Source of the DNA: JAQBGV01 sp032128395
GTDB taxonomy: Bacteria > Planctomycetota > UBA8108 > UBA1146
DNA length: 6,453 bases
Assembly: GCA_032128395.1 (NCBI GenBank)
Contig: JAQBGV010000041.1
Span: 1 to 6,453, forward strand
Reading direction: 5' to 3'
The notes beneath the pieces are model-generated. The model had not been told where the DNA came from. It worked only from the letters and a program-made list of their open reading frames with translations, and made no database searches. Made by a program: the position numbers and the translations under genes. This document shows positions 1 through 6,221 of this stretch, piece by piece (within the stretch, counting starts at the first letter, position 1; each line of letters begins with the position of its first letter).

Positions 1-1050
1 GAAGTTGTGCTGCGGCCTCACGGTTCCGTGTGCGCCGCTGCTGCGCTTGTAGGCGCGGTGCTCTCCGGTGACGATGTAGGAGAGCTGAGCGTAGTAGTGC
101 TCGAAGTCGGCGGTCCCACCCATCTCGAGGTCGTTCATCGAGGCCATGTACTCGCTCTGCCACGAGAACTGCCCCATCGTGCCGCAGAATTCGAGGCCGT
201 AGAGCGCGACCCCGTCGACCATGAGCGTTCCCGCGTCGATGACGTCGTTCGCCTTGCGCGCTTCCGGCTCCGCCGCATAGCTGACCAAGCCGTCGTCCGG
301 GTCGCGCCAGCTCGCGGCCGCGCCGACGTGGATCAGCTTCCGCCCGTCGTCCTCATCCATCGGGAGATAGGTCACCCGACCGGTGTACGAGAGGTGCCCA
401 TCATTGACGACCTTGCCGTTGCCGTCGGTGGGCCGAAATGCACCGATCGCCCAGGTGCCGCGCTCGTCCAGGTACGGGTTGTGCACCATGAATCCCATGT
501 TGCGGTTCGGGGTCTCGCCGCTCTCACCGCTGGTCCGCTCGACGAACGTGCTATCGTTATCCGAGACCATGACGTCGTAGCCGAACGGTTCGTAGAAGTG
601 TCCGACGCGGAGCTTCACGTTGTCGAACTCGCGCAGTTCCATGTAGACATCGGCCGCCTTGACCGCGCTGTCCGCGAACTCGTACTGGGCCTTGAAGTAG
701 ACGTTCCCCCACACGAGACCGCTGACGTACAGCCTCGCGCGACGGAGATAGGTGCTGTCCTCGAGGGGGACTCCGGCGGCGGCGAACTCCTTGTCGGCGC
801 TCCATGCGGTCCAGTGCTGTTGGATCCGGCCACCGATCTGGTACTTGAACTGGCCATCGGGGCTCTCGAAGGTGATGTGGTTCTTCGTCCCGACTTTCCA
901 CTCGCCGCCGGAGTCGGCCTCCTGTTCGGCCAAGGCGCTTCGGACGATCTCCCGCACCTCTTCCTCGGTCAGCCCGTCCTGCGCGGGAGCCGGGGCAACA
1001 GCGCACAGCATCGCGACGAGGCACGCCGCGGTCGAGAGATTCGATTTCAT
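1..1050 (-). CDS. Phosphate-selective-type outer-membrane porin (OprO/OprP family), C-terminus beyond window
   Basis: This is an open frame of 350 codons from an ATG at 1050 to the left edge with no stop, so the C-terminus is missing. An AGGAGG ribosome binding site lies 4 nt before the ATG. Residues 1-23 form a signal peptide (basic start, hydrophobic core, likely cut after the APA at 21-23). Residues 25-45 are an acidic amphipathic helix that may be a periplasmic coiled coil. From residue 50 alternating strands begin, with blocks typical of the OprO/OprP family: IGGRIQ (72-77), LRRARLYVSG (102-111), the YFKAQYEFAD region (118-127), LRVGHFYEPFGYD (147-159) and a TFVERT segment (168-173). Members are beta-barrels that pass anions, often phosphate, across the outer membrane. 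The position behind a Pst operon and a Pho-box-like promoter supports phosphate as substrate. Selectivity is inferred, since the residues that set it cannot be checked here; polyphosphate or a general anion is possible. Confidence 0.88.
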   Translation of the reverse strand, partial: MKSNLSTAACLVAMLCAVAPAPAQDGLTEEEVREIVRSALAEQEADSGGEWKVGTKNHITFESPDGQFKYQIGGRIQQHWTAWSADKEFAAAGVPLEDSTYLRRARLYVSGLVWGNVYFKAQYEFADSAVKAADVYMELREFDNVKLRVGHFYEPFGYDVMVSDNDSTFVERTSGESGETPNRNMGFMVHNPYLDERGTWAIGAFRPTDGNGKVVNDGHLSYTGRVTYLPMDEDDGRKLIHVGAAASWRDPDDGLVSYAAEPEARKANDVIDAGTLMVDGVALYGLEFCGTMGQFSWQSEYMASMNDLEMGGTADFEHYYAQLSYIVTGEHRAYKRSSGAHGTVRPQHNF

Positions 1051-1095
1051 TCTTCCTCCTGCTCTGTGTCGTCTTCTTGCCTGAATGACGCAGGG

Positions 1096-1139
1096 AAGAT
1101 GACCGAACTCTGTGAAGGAATCGAGAGGATCTCGTGAGA
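1096..1139 (-). promoter_or_regulatory. Candidate Pho-box promoter of the porin gene
   Basis: Read on the minus strand, three hexamers sit at exact 11-bp spacing: TCTCAC (1139-1134), CCTCTC (1128-1123) and CTTCAC (1117-1112). Only the last is perfect; the other two match CTTCAC at 4 of 6 positions. The last hexamer is embedded in CTTCACAGAG, a 10-mer also found at the matching place in the pst promoter. Ten nt further is CATCTT (1101-1096), a poor -10, which would give a leader of roughly 40 nt before the ATG at 1050. PhoB/PhoP-type regulators bind 11-bp-phased direct repeats in place of a -35 element. The array is degenerate, so the call rests largely on the parallel with 5560-5603. Confidence 0.5.
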
Positions 1140-1159
1140 GCTTCCGTCTGTGGCGGTGC

Positions 1160-1834
1160 TCACCGCGAGTCGTCGTAGTCCTCGTGGTGGTGGCGGATCA
1201 CCGTGCCTTCGACGAGGAAGACCACGTCCTCCGCGATGTTCGTCGCATGGTCCCCGATGCGCTCGAGGTGACGGGAGGCGGAAAGGAAGTGGATCGCCAG
1301 GGAGATCACCTCGGGATCCTCCTTCATCCGCGCCTGGAGGGCGACGAACATCGCCCGGTTCATGTCATCGACCTCCTGGTCGCGCGCGATGACCTGATGG
1401 GCGAGGGCGACGTCGAGCTCCACGAGGGAGCGGAGGCAGCCATCGACCATGCCGAGGGCACTCTCCCCCATCTGAGCGAAGTCGAGTCGGATCCCGATGT
1501 CGGGGCGCGGGGCGAGGTACGCGGCTCGTTCCGCGACATTGACCGCCAGGTCCCCGACCCGCTCGAGGTCGCTGTTCACCTTGAGGACCGAGATGACCCA
1601 GCGCAGATCGGTCGCTACCGGCTGGTGGAGAGCGAGGATCTTGAGCGCCTCCTCCTCGATCCGGATCTCGAGCTCGTCGATCTCGGAATCGCCCTGAATC
1701 ACGCGGGCCGCCAGCGCCTCGTCCTTCTCGACGAGGGCGTGGATCGCATCGCGCGTCCGGCCGGCGACCATCTCTCCCATCAAGAGGATGCGCTCTTTCA
1801 AGTTCTCGAGGTCCTTCTGCAGATGGAGCGTCAA
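1160..1834 (-). CDS. phoU: PhoU, phosphate transport and Pho-signalling regulator
   Basis: The product is a 224-residue cytoplasmic, all-helical protein with two PhoU repeats. The twin signature helices are clear: SDLERVGDLAVNVAE (88-102) and RHLERIGDHATNIAED (188-203), each preceded by an acidic helix (DSEIDELEIRIEEE, 49-62; DQEVDDMNR, 152-160). These E/D-rich motifs bind metal in the family. The length is close to the usual 220-240. PhoU restrains the sensor kinase and PstSCAB when phosphate is plentiful. It is the last gene of the pst operon. I chose TTG at 1834 because GGAGG sits 5 nt upstream and the protein then begins TLHLQKDLENLKERI, where family homology starts. A TTG at 1858 in the same frame would add eight residues and overlap the pstB stop, but has no good ribosome binding site. 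The C-terminal tail (HHHEDYDDSR) is polar and probably disordered. Confidence 0.95.
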   Translation of the reverse strand: MTLHLQKDLENLKERILLMGEMVAGRTRDAIHALVEKDEALAARVIQGDSEIDELEIRIEEEALKILALHQPVATDLRWVISVLKVNSDLERVGDLAVNVAERAAYLAPRPDIGIRLDFAQMGESALGMVDGCLRSLVELDVALAHQVIARDQEVDDMNRAMFVALQARMKEDPEVISLAIHFLSASRHLERIGDHATNIAEDVVFLVEGTVIRHHHEDYDDSR

Positions 1835-1839
1835 TCGAG

Positions 1840-1844
1840 CCTCC
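1840..1844 (-). promoter_or_regulatory. Shine-Dalgarno GGAGG that decides the phoU start
   Basis: GGAGG on the minus strand lies 5 nt before TTG at 1834-1832. It falls inside the eight-codon extension that a start at TTG 1858 would require, so it argues that translation begins at 1834. It is one of the best ribosome binding sites in the operon and may compensate for the weak TTG codon. Confidence 0.6.
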
Positions 1845-1850
1845 GAGTTT

Positions 1851-2684
1851 CTAGCCAAACCGACCCGAGACGTAGTCCTCGGTCCGCTTCTCCTTCGGCG
1901 TGGTGAAGATCTGGTCCGTCGCGCCGAACTCCACCAGGGTGCCTCGGTCGAGGAACGCGGTGAGGTCGGAGACGCGGGCGGCCTGCTGCATGTTGTGGGT
2001 GACGATGACGATCGTGTAACTCTCCTTGAGTTCGAAGATCAAGTCCTCGATGCGGCTCGTCGAGACCGGGTCGAGAGCGGAACACGGCTCGTCCATCAGA
2101 ATCACGTCGGGGCGCATCGCGAGGGCTCGGGCGATGCAGAGCCGCTGTTGCTGCCCGCCGCTCAGCCCCAGGGCCGAATCGCCGAGTCGGTCCTTCACCT
2201 CGTCCCAGAGAGCCGCGCGCTCGAGGGATTCCCGGACCAGGTCCTCCATCGAATCGCGGTATCCGTGGATCGATGGTCCCCACGCGACGTTCCGGTAGAT
2301 CGACTTCGGGAACGGGTTCGGCTTCTGGAACACCATCCCGATCTTCAGGCGAATCTCCATCGGGTCGAGCTGCGGGTCGTGCAGGTCGATCCCTCGGTAG
2401 AGGAGTTGTCCGTCGGTCGTCACCCCCTCGACGAAGTCGTTCATGCGATTGAAACCGCGCAGTAGGGTGCTCTTCCCGCACCCGGACGGTCCGATGATCG
2501 CGGTGACCTGCTTCTCGGGGACTTCGAGCGACACCTCTCGCACTGCGGGGTTTCCGCTGTACGAGATGGTCACACTCTGCGCCTCGAGGACGATCGGGCT
2601 CTCGTCCGACGGCCCGGTCCGCCGCGACGCGGCAGGGGCCTTCGTCGGAACTTCCGAGGAAGTGTGTCGAGTTTTCTTCTCCAT
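1851..2684 (-). CDS. pstB: PstB, phosphate ABC transporter ATP-binding subunit
   Basis: This 277-residue ATPase powers phosphate import from the cytoplasmic face of PstC/PstA. All ABC motifs are intact: Walker A GPSGCGKST (65-73), Q-loop Q120 followed by the PstB-typical KPNPFPKSIYRNVAWG, signature LSGGQQQ (174-180), Walker B VILMDEP (194-200) with catalytic E199, D-loop SALDP (202-206) and switch H230 in VTHNMQQA. The C-terminus with PKEKRTEDYVSGRFG is characteristic of PstB rather than other ABC ATPases. The first 30 or so residues are a polar, Lys/Ser/Pro-rich extension not usual in the roughly 257-residue E. coli protein; ABC homology begins near IVLEAQSVTISY. The ATG at 2684 lies 5 nt after the pstA stop, with AGGTGG upstream. 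An open frame continues much further upstream in this reading frame, but that part is the antisense-free shadow of pstA in another frame. Confidence 0.97.
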   Translation of the reverse strand: MEKKTRHTSSEVPTKAPAASRRTGPSDESPIVLEAQSVTISYSGNPAVREVSLEVPEKQVTAIIGPSGCGKSTLLRGFNRMNDFVEGVTTDGQLLYRGIDLHDPQLDPMEIRLKIGMVFQKPNPFPKSIYRNVAWGPSIHGYRDSMEDLVRESLERAALWDEVKDRLGDSALGLSGGQQQRLCIARALAMRPDVILMDEPCSALDPVSTSRIEDLIFELKESYTIVIVTHNMQQAARVSDLTAFLDRGTLVEFGATDQIFTTPKEKRTEDYVSGRFG

Positions 2685-2689
2685 CGATT

Positions 2690-3571
2690 TCACCACCTGG
2701 CGCTCCTCTGCGATCGCTGCCGGATGAAGACAGCGACCGCGTTCATCATCAGCAATACCGCGAGGAGGACGATGATCCCCGCCGCGGCCAAACTGTGCCA
2801 TTCGGGCTGCGGCCGAGAAGCCCAATCGAAGATCTGGATCGGCAGCGCCGTGAAGCTGTCGCCGAGTCCACTGGGAACCGACGCGACGTAGGTCAGCGCG
2901 CCGATCGTGATCAGGGGCGCGGTCTCGCCGATCGCGCGGGAGAGCGCCAGGATCACCCCGGTGATCACTCCCGGCAGCGCCGCGGGGAGGACGTGAGCCC
3001 ATACCGTCTGTACCCGGGAAGCACCGATCGCGTACGCGGCGAGTCGGATCGAGCTCGGGACTGCGCGGATCGCTTCGCGCGACGCAGTGATGATCACCGG
3101 CAGCACCAGGAGCGACATCGTCAGCGCACCGGCGATCACACTGCGCCCCAGGCCGAAGCCGCGGACGAACAGTGCGAGCCCGAGGATCCCGTAGACGATA
3201 GAGGGGACCCCGGCGAGATTGGTCACGTTCACCTCGATGAATGTGTGGAGCCGGTTCCGCTTGGAGAACTCCTCGAGGTAGACCGCCGACGCCACCCCGA
3301 TCGGGATCGAGATCGCTGCGGTCGTCATGATCAGCCAGATCGTCCCGAAGAGCGCCGCCTTGATTCCCGCCTGCTCCGCCTTGTAGTGCGGGAAGTTCGC
3401 CAGGAACTCCAGATCGAGGTACGCGAACCCTGCCTTCGAGACGTGGAAGAGCAGGACCGCGAGCAGCGCGACGCTCAGCCACGTCATCCCCGCACAGGTC
3501 CGTTCGAACATCCAAGCGTGAAGCTTTCGCTTGCGGATGTGCCCGGTGTTCTCGAGTGCGAGCCGGCTCAT
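2690..3571 (-). CDS. pstA: PstA, phosphate ABC transporter permease
   Basis: A 293-residue inner-membrane permease that forms the phosphate channel with PstC. Hydrophobic segments are visible near residues 30-44, 70-98, 115-138, 145-163, 198-230 and 258-284, consistent with the six-helix PstA fold. The cytoplasmic coupling loop (EAA motif) that docks on PstB is clear: EAIRAVPSSIRLAAYAIGAS (166-185), then VLPAALPGVITGVILALSRAIGETAPL (194-220), with the family-typical RAIGETAPL. The N-terminus is basic (HIRKRK, 11-16), as expected for a cytoplasmic start. The start codon overlaps the pstC stop as ATGA, which implies translational coupling, and GAGGTG lies about 6 nt upstream. The length is close to E. 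coli PstA (296). Confidence 0.97.
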   Translation of the reverse strand: MSRLALENTGHIRKRKLHAWMFERTCAGMTWLSVALLAVLLFHVSKAGFAYLDLEFLANFPHYKAEQAGIKAALFGTIWLIMTTAAISIPIGVASAVYLEEFSKRNRLHTFIEVNVTNLAGVPSIVYGILGLALFVRGFGLGRSVIAGALTMSLLVLPVIITASREAIRAVPSSIRLAAYAIGASRVQTVWAHVLPAALPGVITGVILALSRAIGETAPLITIGALTYVASVPSGLGDSFTALPIQIFDWASRPQPEWHSLAAAGIIVLLAVLLMMNAVAVFIRQRSQRSARW

Positions 3572-4500
3572 TCGTACACCTCGCGGAAGCGGCGCAGGAT
3601 GCGGTGCGCGAGGACGTTGGCGCCCAGGGTGATGATGAAGAGCAGGGCGGCCACCGCAAAAATCGTCTGGTACTCGATCTCCCCGTGCTGGACGTCACCG
3701 AGGCTCATCTGGACGATGAACGCGGTCATCGTCTGGACGCTCTCGAGCGGGTTCGCGGTGAGGCGCGCCATCGAACCGGCGGCCAGGGTCACCGCCATCG
3801 TCTCGCCCACCGCGCGCGAGAGCGCGAGGACGAACGAGGCGACGATTCCGGAGAGTGCCGCAGGGACCACCACCCGCGTCGATGTCTCGAGGCTCGTCGC
3901 ACCGAGGGCGTACGCGCCTTGACGGAGGCTGCGAGGCACCGCGCGTATCGCGTCGTCGCAGAGGCTCGCGACCATCGGCAGGATCATGATCCCGACCACG
4001 ATCGAGGCGCTCGCGGCGTTGTAGGTGTCGGTACTGGGGAGGATCACCTTCAGGATCGGTGTGACGAAGGTCAGCGCGAAGAACCCGTAGACCACGGTCG
4101 GGATCCCGGCGAGCACCTCGAGGATCGGCTTCAACACGTTCCGCGCCCGCGGGCTCGCGAACTCGCTCAGGTAGATCGCGCTCGCGAGGCCGACCGGGAT
4201 CGCGATCAGGCTCGACCCGAGGACGATCCACATCGTCCCGCAGACGAGGGGGAGGACTCCGAACCGCGCGGGGGTGAAGTTCGGGGTCCACTCGGTGCCG
4301 GTCAGGAAGTCGATGACGGGAACCGCCCGGAAGAACCGGAACGCCTCGGTCGCCAGGGTGATCACGATCGCCGCGGAGGTGAGGACCGAGATCGCCGCGC
4401 AGATGAAGAGCAGGGACCGAACCACCGCTTCGCGGCGAGCCCGGCCCGTACGCCTTGTCAGCCCCGCGCGGCGGAGGTCGAGAGCGGCGGCTCCAGCCAC
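3568..4500 (-). CDS. pstC: PstC, phosphate ABC transporter permease
   Basis: A 310-residue inner-membrane permease, partner of PstA. A basic N-terminal tail (LRRAGLTRRTGRARR, 9-23) precedes the first membrane helix at about 27-50. Further helices are visible near 86-111, 123-152, 165-181, 211-242 and 281-299. Between helices 1 and 2 is the periplasmic loop with FLTGTEWTPNF (65-75), a hallmark of PstC. The EAA-type coupling loop is AIRAVPRSLRQGAYALGATS (184-203), followed by VVVPAALSGIV and ALSRAVGETMAV (226-237). The start is GTG at 4500, directly abutting the TAG stop of pstS with no spacer; AAGGGG lies about 8 nt upstream inside the end of pstS. No ATG is available near the N-terminus, so GTG is the best choice. 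Confidence 0.96.
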   Translation of the reverse strand: MAGAAALDLRRAGLTRRTGRARREAVVRSLLFICAAISVLTSAAIVITLATEAFRFFRAVPVIDFLTGTEWTPNFTPARFGVLPLVCGTMWIVLGSSLIAIPVGLASAIYLSEFASPRARNVLKPILEVLAGIPTVVYGFFALTFVTPILKVILPSTDTYNAASASIVVGIMILPMVASLCDDAIRAVPRSLRQGAYALGATSLETSTRVVVPAALSGIVASFVLALSRAVGETMAVTLAAGSMARLTANPLESVQTMTAFIVQMSLGDVQHGEIEYQTIFAVAALLFIITLGANVLAHRILRRFREVYE

Positions 4501-5523
4501 CTAGTTCGCCCCTTGCGCCGCTCGCCGCATCAACGCTTCGATGTCGGTTCCCGCCTTGGCGGTGCGGAAGATGGTGCCGGTCACTCCTCCGTCGAATCGC
4601 TCCCTCGCCGAGCTGTAGACCGGGGCCGGGAGGGGGACGTACCCGACCTCGCGGCTGAGGTTTGCGGCATTGTCGAGGTAGAAGTGGACGAAGCTCCTGA
4701 CCGCGTCTCTCTTTGCCGCGATGTCGCTGACGTAGATGAAGATGGGACGGGAGAGGGGAGTGTAGGTGCCGTTGTTGATCGTCTCGATCGAGGGGGTGAC
4801 CGGGGCGAGCCCCGCTTCGGCCGCGATCGGCACCACCCGCAGGCGCTCCTTGTTCTCCTGGTAGTAAGCGAACCCGAAGAATCCGAAGCCATCTTCATCG
4901 CCCGAGACCCCGGTGACGATCACGTTGTCGTCCTCGGACGCGGCGAAGTCGGGCCGGCACTCGCCGCCCTTCCCGAGCACCGCCTCGACGAAGTAGTCGA
5001 AGGTCCCCGAGGCGGTCCCGGGGCCGTACAGCACGATCTGGCGATCCGGCCAATTCGAGCGGACGTCGCTCCACTTGCGGAACTTCCCGTCGCGGGACCA
5101 GATCTCGCGCAACTCCAGGACGGTGAGATGATCGACGAAGGCGTTCTTCTTGTTCACGACGACCGAAATTCCATCGAACGCGATCGGGAGTTCGATGAAC
5201 CCGATCCCGCTCGCGGTCGCGATCGACTCTTCTTTCTCCTTGATCGGTCGAGAGGCATCGTTCAGATCCGTCTCGCCGATGCAGAATTTCTTGAAACCGC
5301 CGCCGGTACCGGAAACCCCGACCGTCACCCGGATCTCGGGGCGCACAGACCGGAATTCGACCGCGACGGCCTCAGTGATCGGAAAAACCGTACTCGAGCC
5401 ATCGATCGAGACTCTCGAGTCCGCGGTGGACGTGCTCCCCTGGGAGGAGCTCTCACTCCCCGTACAGCCGGCCAGGCAGGCCGCAAAGAGGACTCCGGTG
5501 AAGAGCTTCGTTGTTGCGTGCAT
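4501..5523 (-). CDS. pstS: PstS, periplasmic phosphate-binding lipoprotein
   Basis: A 340-residue substrate-binding protein that captures phosphate and delivers it to PstCA. From the ATG at 5523 the first 20 residues form a lipoprotein signal with lipobox LAGC (Cys20), followed by a Ser/Thr/Gly-rich linker (21-36). The ligand-binding loops are recognisable: DGSSTVFPIT (41-50), GVSGTGGGFKKF (69-80) and GPGTASGTFDYF (167-178), with DGFGFFGFAYY (211-221) in the second lobe. This pattern is closer to the SphX-like class of PstS than to the E. coli protein. An in-frame ATG at 5544 and another at 5676 exist, but the latter would put the Pho box inside the gene, and the 5544 start would leave almost no leader behind the predicted promoter. 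The ribosome binding site is weak (GGACGAG). It is the first gene of the operon; no terminator-like hairpin separates it from pstC. Confidence 0.96.
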   Translation of the reverse strand: MHATTKLFTGVLFAACLAGCTGSESSSQGSTSTADSRVSIDGSSTVFPITEAVAVEFRSVRPEIRVTVGVSGTGGGFKKFCIGETDLNDASRPIKEKEESIATASGIGFIELPIAFDGISVVVNKKNAFVDHLTVLELREIWSRDGKFRKWSDVRSNWPDRQIVLYGPGTASGTFDYFVEAVLGKGGECRPDFAASEDDNVIVTGVSGDEDGFGFFGFAYYQENKERLRVVPIAAEAGLAPVTPSIETINNGTYTPLSRPIFIYVSDIAAKRDAVRSFVHFYLDNAANLSREVGYVPLPAPVYSSARERFDGGVTGTIFRTAKAGTDIEALMRRAAQGAN

Positions 5524-5559
5524 CGATCTCGTCCAATCTGTCATGGCTGTTTCGGCGAA

Positions 5560-5603
5560 ACGATACGGACGCTCTGTGAAGTGGACGTGAAGACCGGGTG
5601 AAG
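5560..5603 (-). promoter_or_regulatory. Pho box and promoter of the pstSCAB-phoU operon
   Basis: On the minus strand three exact CTTCAC hexamers lie at 5603-5598, 5592-5587 and 5581-5576, each separated by 5 nt, so the period is exactly 11 bp. Ten nt after the third comes TATCGT (5565-5560), matching 4 of 6 positions of a sigma-70 -10. Direct repeats with 11-bp period upstream of a -10, without a normal -35, are the known architecture of PhoB (E. coli) and PhoP (Bacillus, Streptomyces) targets. The first unit with its next base, CTTCACC, differs by one base from the Streptomyces unit GTTCACC. Predicted transcription starts about 30 nt before the pstS ATG at 5523. Single CTTCAC hexamers occur inside genes elsewhere in the window, but only here are they phased. 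Confidence 0.8.
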
Positions 5604-5674
5604 CATCGCCCCGGGGCGCGAGAGGCCAAGTCGGATCGCGAGGTGGGCTCAGTCGGCGCCAAGTACTTACCGAC

Positions 5675-5701
5675 AAAAGAGCTGGGAAGGTGCACCCGCT
5701 C
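5675..5701 (-). terminator. Candidate intrinsic terminator after the small coiled-coil gene
   Basis: On the minus strand GAGCGGG (5701-5695) can pair with CCC-A-GCTC (5686-5679), a seven-pair stem with one bulged A around an 8-nt loop, followed by TTTTG (5678-5674). It lies 25 nt past the stop of the gene at 5726-5989 and upstream of the pst promoter, where a terminator would insulate the operon. The U-tract is short, so efficiency may be modest. Confidence 0.5.
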
Positions 5702-5725
5702 CTGATCCCTTCTCGCCGGGCTGGT

Positions 5726-5989
5726 TCATCCCTCGAGCATGTTCACGAGGCTCTCGACTTCCTCCGCGGTGAAGACGCCCTTGCTCTGCAGTGACTTGAC
5801 GATCGCAGCGATGCAGAGCTCCAACTGCTCGTTGTCGGCGGAGAGTTGTTCGAGCGTCCGCTGTTGGCGCCGGTCGGATGCCCGAATCTTCGAGATCTTT
5901 TGCCGCAGACCGCCGATGTCGCGCTCGGTGTCCGCGATGTCGAGTCGGTTCCCGATGTCCCCCAGGAGAAACGTTCGAGCCCATCCCAT
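5726..5989 (-). CDS. Small coiled-coil-like protein of unknown function (87 aa)
   Basis: I do not recognise a characterised family. The 87-residue product begins with MGWARTFLLGDIGNRLDIAD, then a long charged helical stretch (about 20-68) with hydrophobic residues at heptad-like spacing (for example I25, L28, I32, I35, then L46, L49, L56), which suggests a coiled coil or helical bundle. It ends with a short second helix after a turn (SKGVFTAEEVESLVNMLEG). There is no signal peptide, membrane span or metal-binding cluster; a single Cys is at 59. The start is ATG at 5989, with AGGAG (in GTGAGGAGCAG) about 6 nt upstream. The frame stays open to about 6391, but that extension translates the repeat region and is rejected. 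The compact, repeat-free composition, good ribosome binding site and following terminator support a real gene. It probably forms its own transcript; a link to phosphate uptake is not shown. Confidence 0.72.
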   Translation of the reverse strand: MGWARTFLLGDIGNRLDIADTERDIGGLRQKISKIRASDRRQQRTLEQLSADNEQLELCIAAIVKSLQSKGVFTAEEVESLVNMLEG

Positions 5990-6104
5990 GATCTGCTCCT
6001 CACCTGTTGGTTGCGAATGAGAGGGACGCAGCCGCCCCACGCTGCCTTGCAGGGTACCCGAAGCTGTGTGAGGCGAGCGCACCGAACAGCGCAGCCGCAC
6101 TGCA
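5990..6104. other. Non-coding leader between repeats and the 87-aa gene
   Basis: This stretch holds the ribosome binding site and presumably the promoter of the small gene, but I see no convincing -35/-10 pair. It contains an 8-bp palindrome, GGGTACCC (6052-6059). No open frame here has protein-like composition. It joins directly onto the degenerate repeats at 6105. Confidence 0.4.
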
Positions 6105-6180
6105 AACCACCGTCGGGACAGGCACTCTGGCATCCGCCCCCAGGGAACCATCGGCGGGACAGTCCCTCTGGCATCCGCCC
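6105..6180. repeat. Pair of 35-bp degenerate direct repeats (type A)
   Basis: Two units, 6105-6139 and 6146-6180, align without gaps with 4 mismatches in 35 and a 41-bp offset. Both run from AACCA through GGGACAG to CTCTGGCATCCGCCC. The second unit contains a perfect GGGACAGTCCC palindrome (6156-6166), which the first lacks. A weak third relative may start near 6184 (AACTCACGGTGGGCAAA). No coding or transposase signal is present. Confidence 0.75.
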
Positions 6181-6221
6181 AAAAACTCACGGTGGGCAAA
6201 CACCCCCGAGCCAGAGGCGAG

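Noticed and set aside
7..1137. Plus-strand open frame opposite the porin
   Set aside because: The minus-strand frame has a signal peptide, ribosome binding site and family motifs; the plus frame is a compositional shadow.
1153..1166. Hairpin GCGGTG-CT-CACCGC at the phoU stop as an operon terminator
   Set aside because: It overlaps the stop codon, the loop is too tight unless the stem shortens to five pairs, and no T-tract follows on the minus strand.
5540..5556. Plus-strand CTGTCATGGCTGTTTC as an E. coli-type Pho box
   Set aside because: It faces away from pstS, has 9-bp rather than 11-bp spacing and only one good half; the CTTCAC array is far better.
3556..5601. Long plus-strand open frame (about 680 codons) opposite pstC and pstS
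   Set aside because: Its translation is almost wholly Arg/Asp/Glu/Gly-rich low complexity with no domain or ribosome binding site, and it lies exactly antisense to two strongly conserved genes; it is a GC-content shadow.
5524..5676. Extended PstS start at 5676 (391 residues)
   Set aside because: The extension would bury the lipobox 70 residues into the protein and place the phased Pho box and -10 inside coding sequence.
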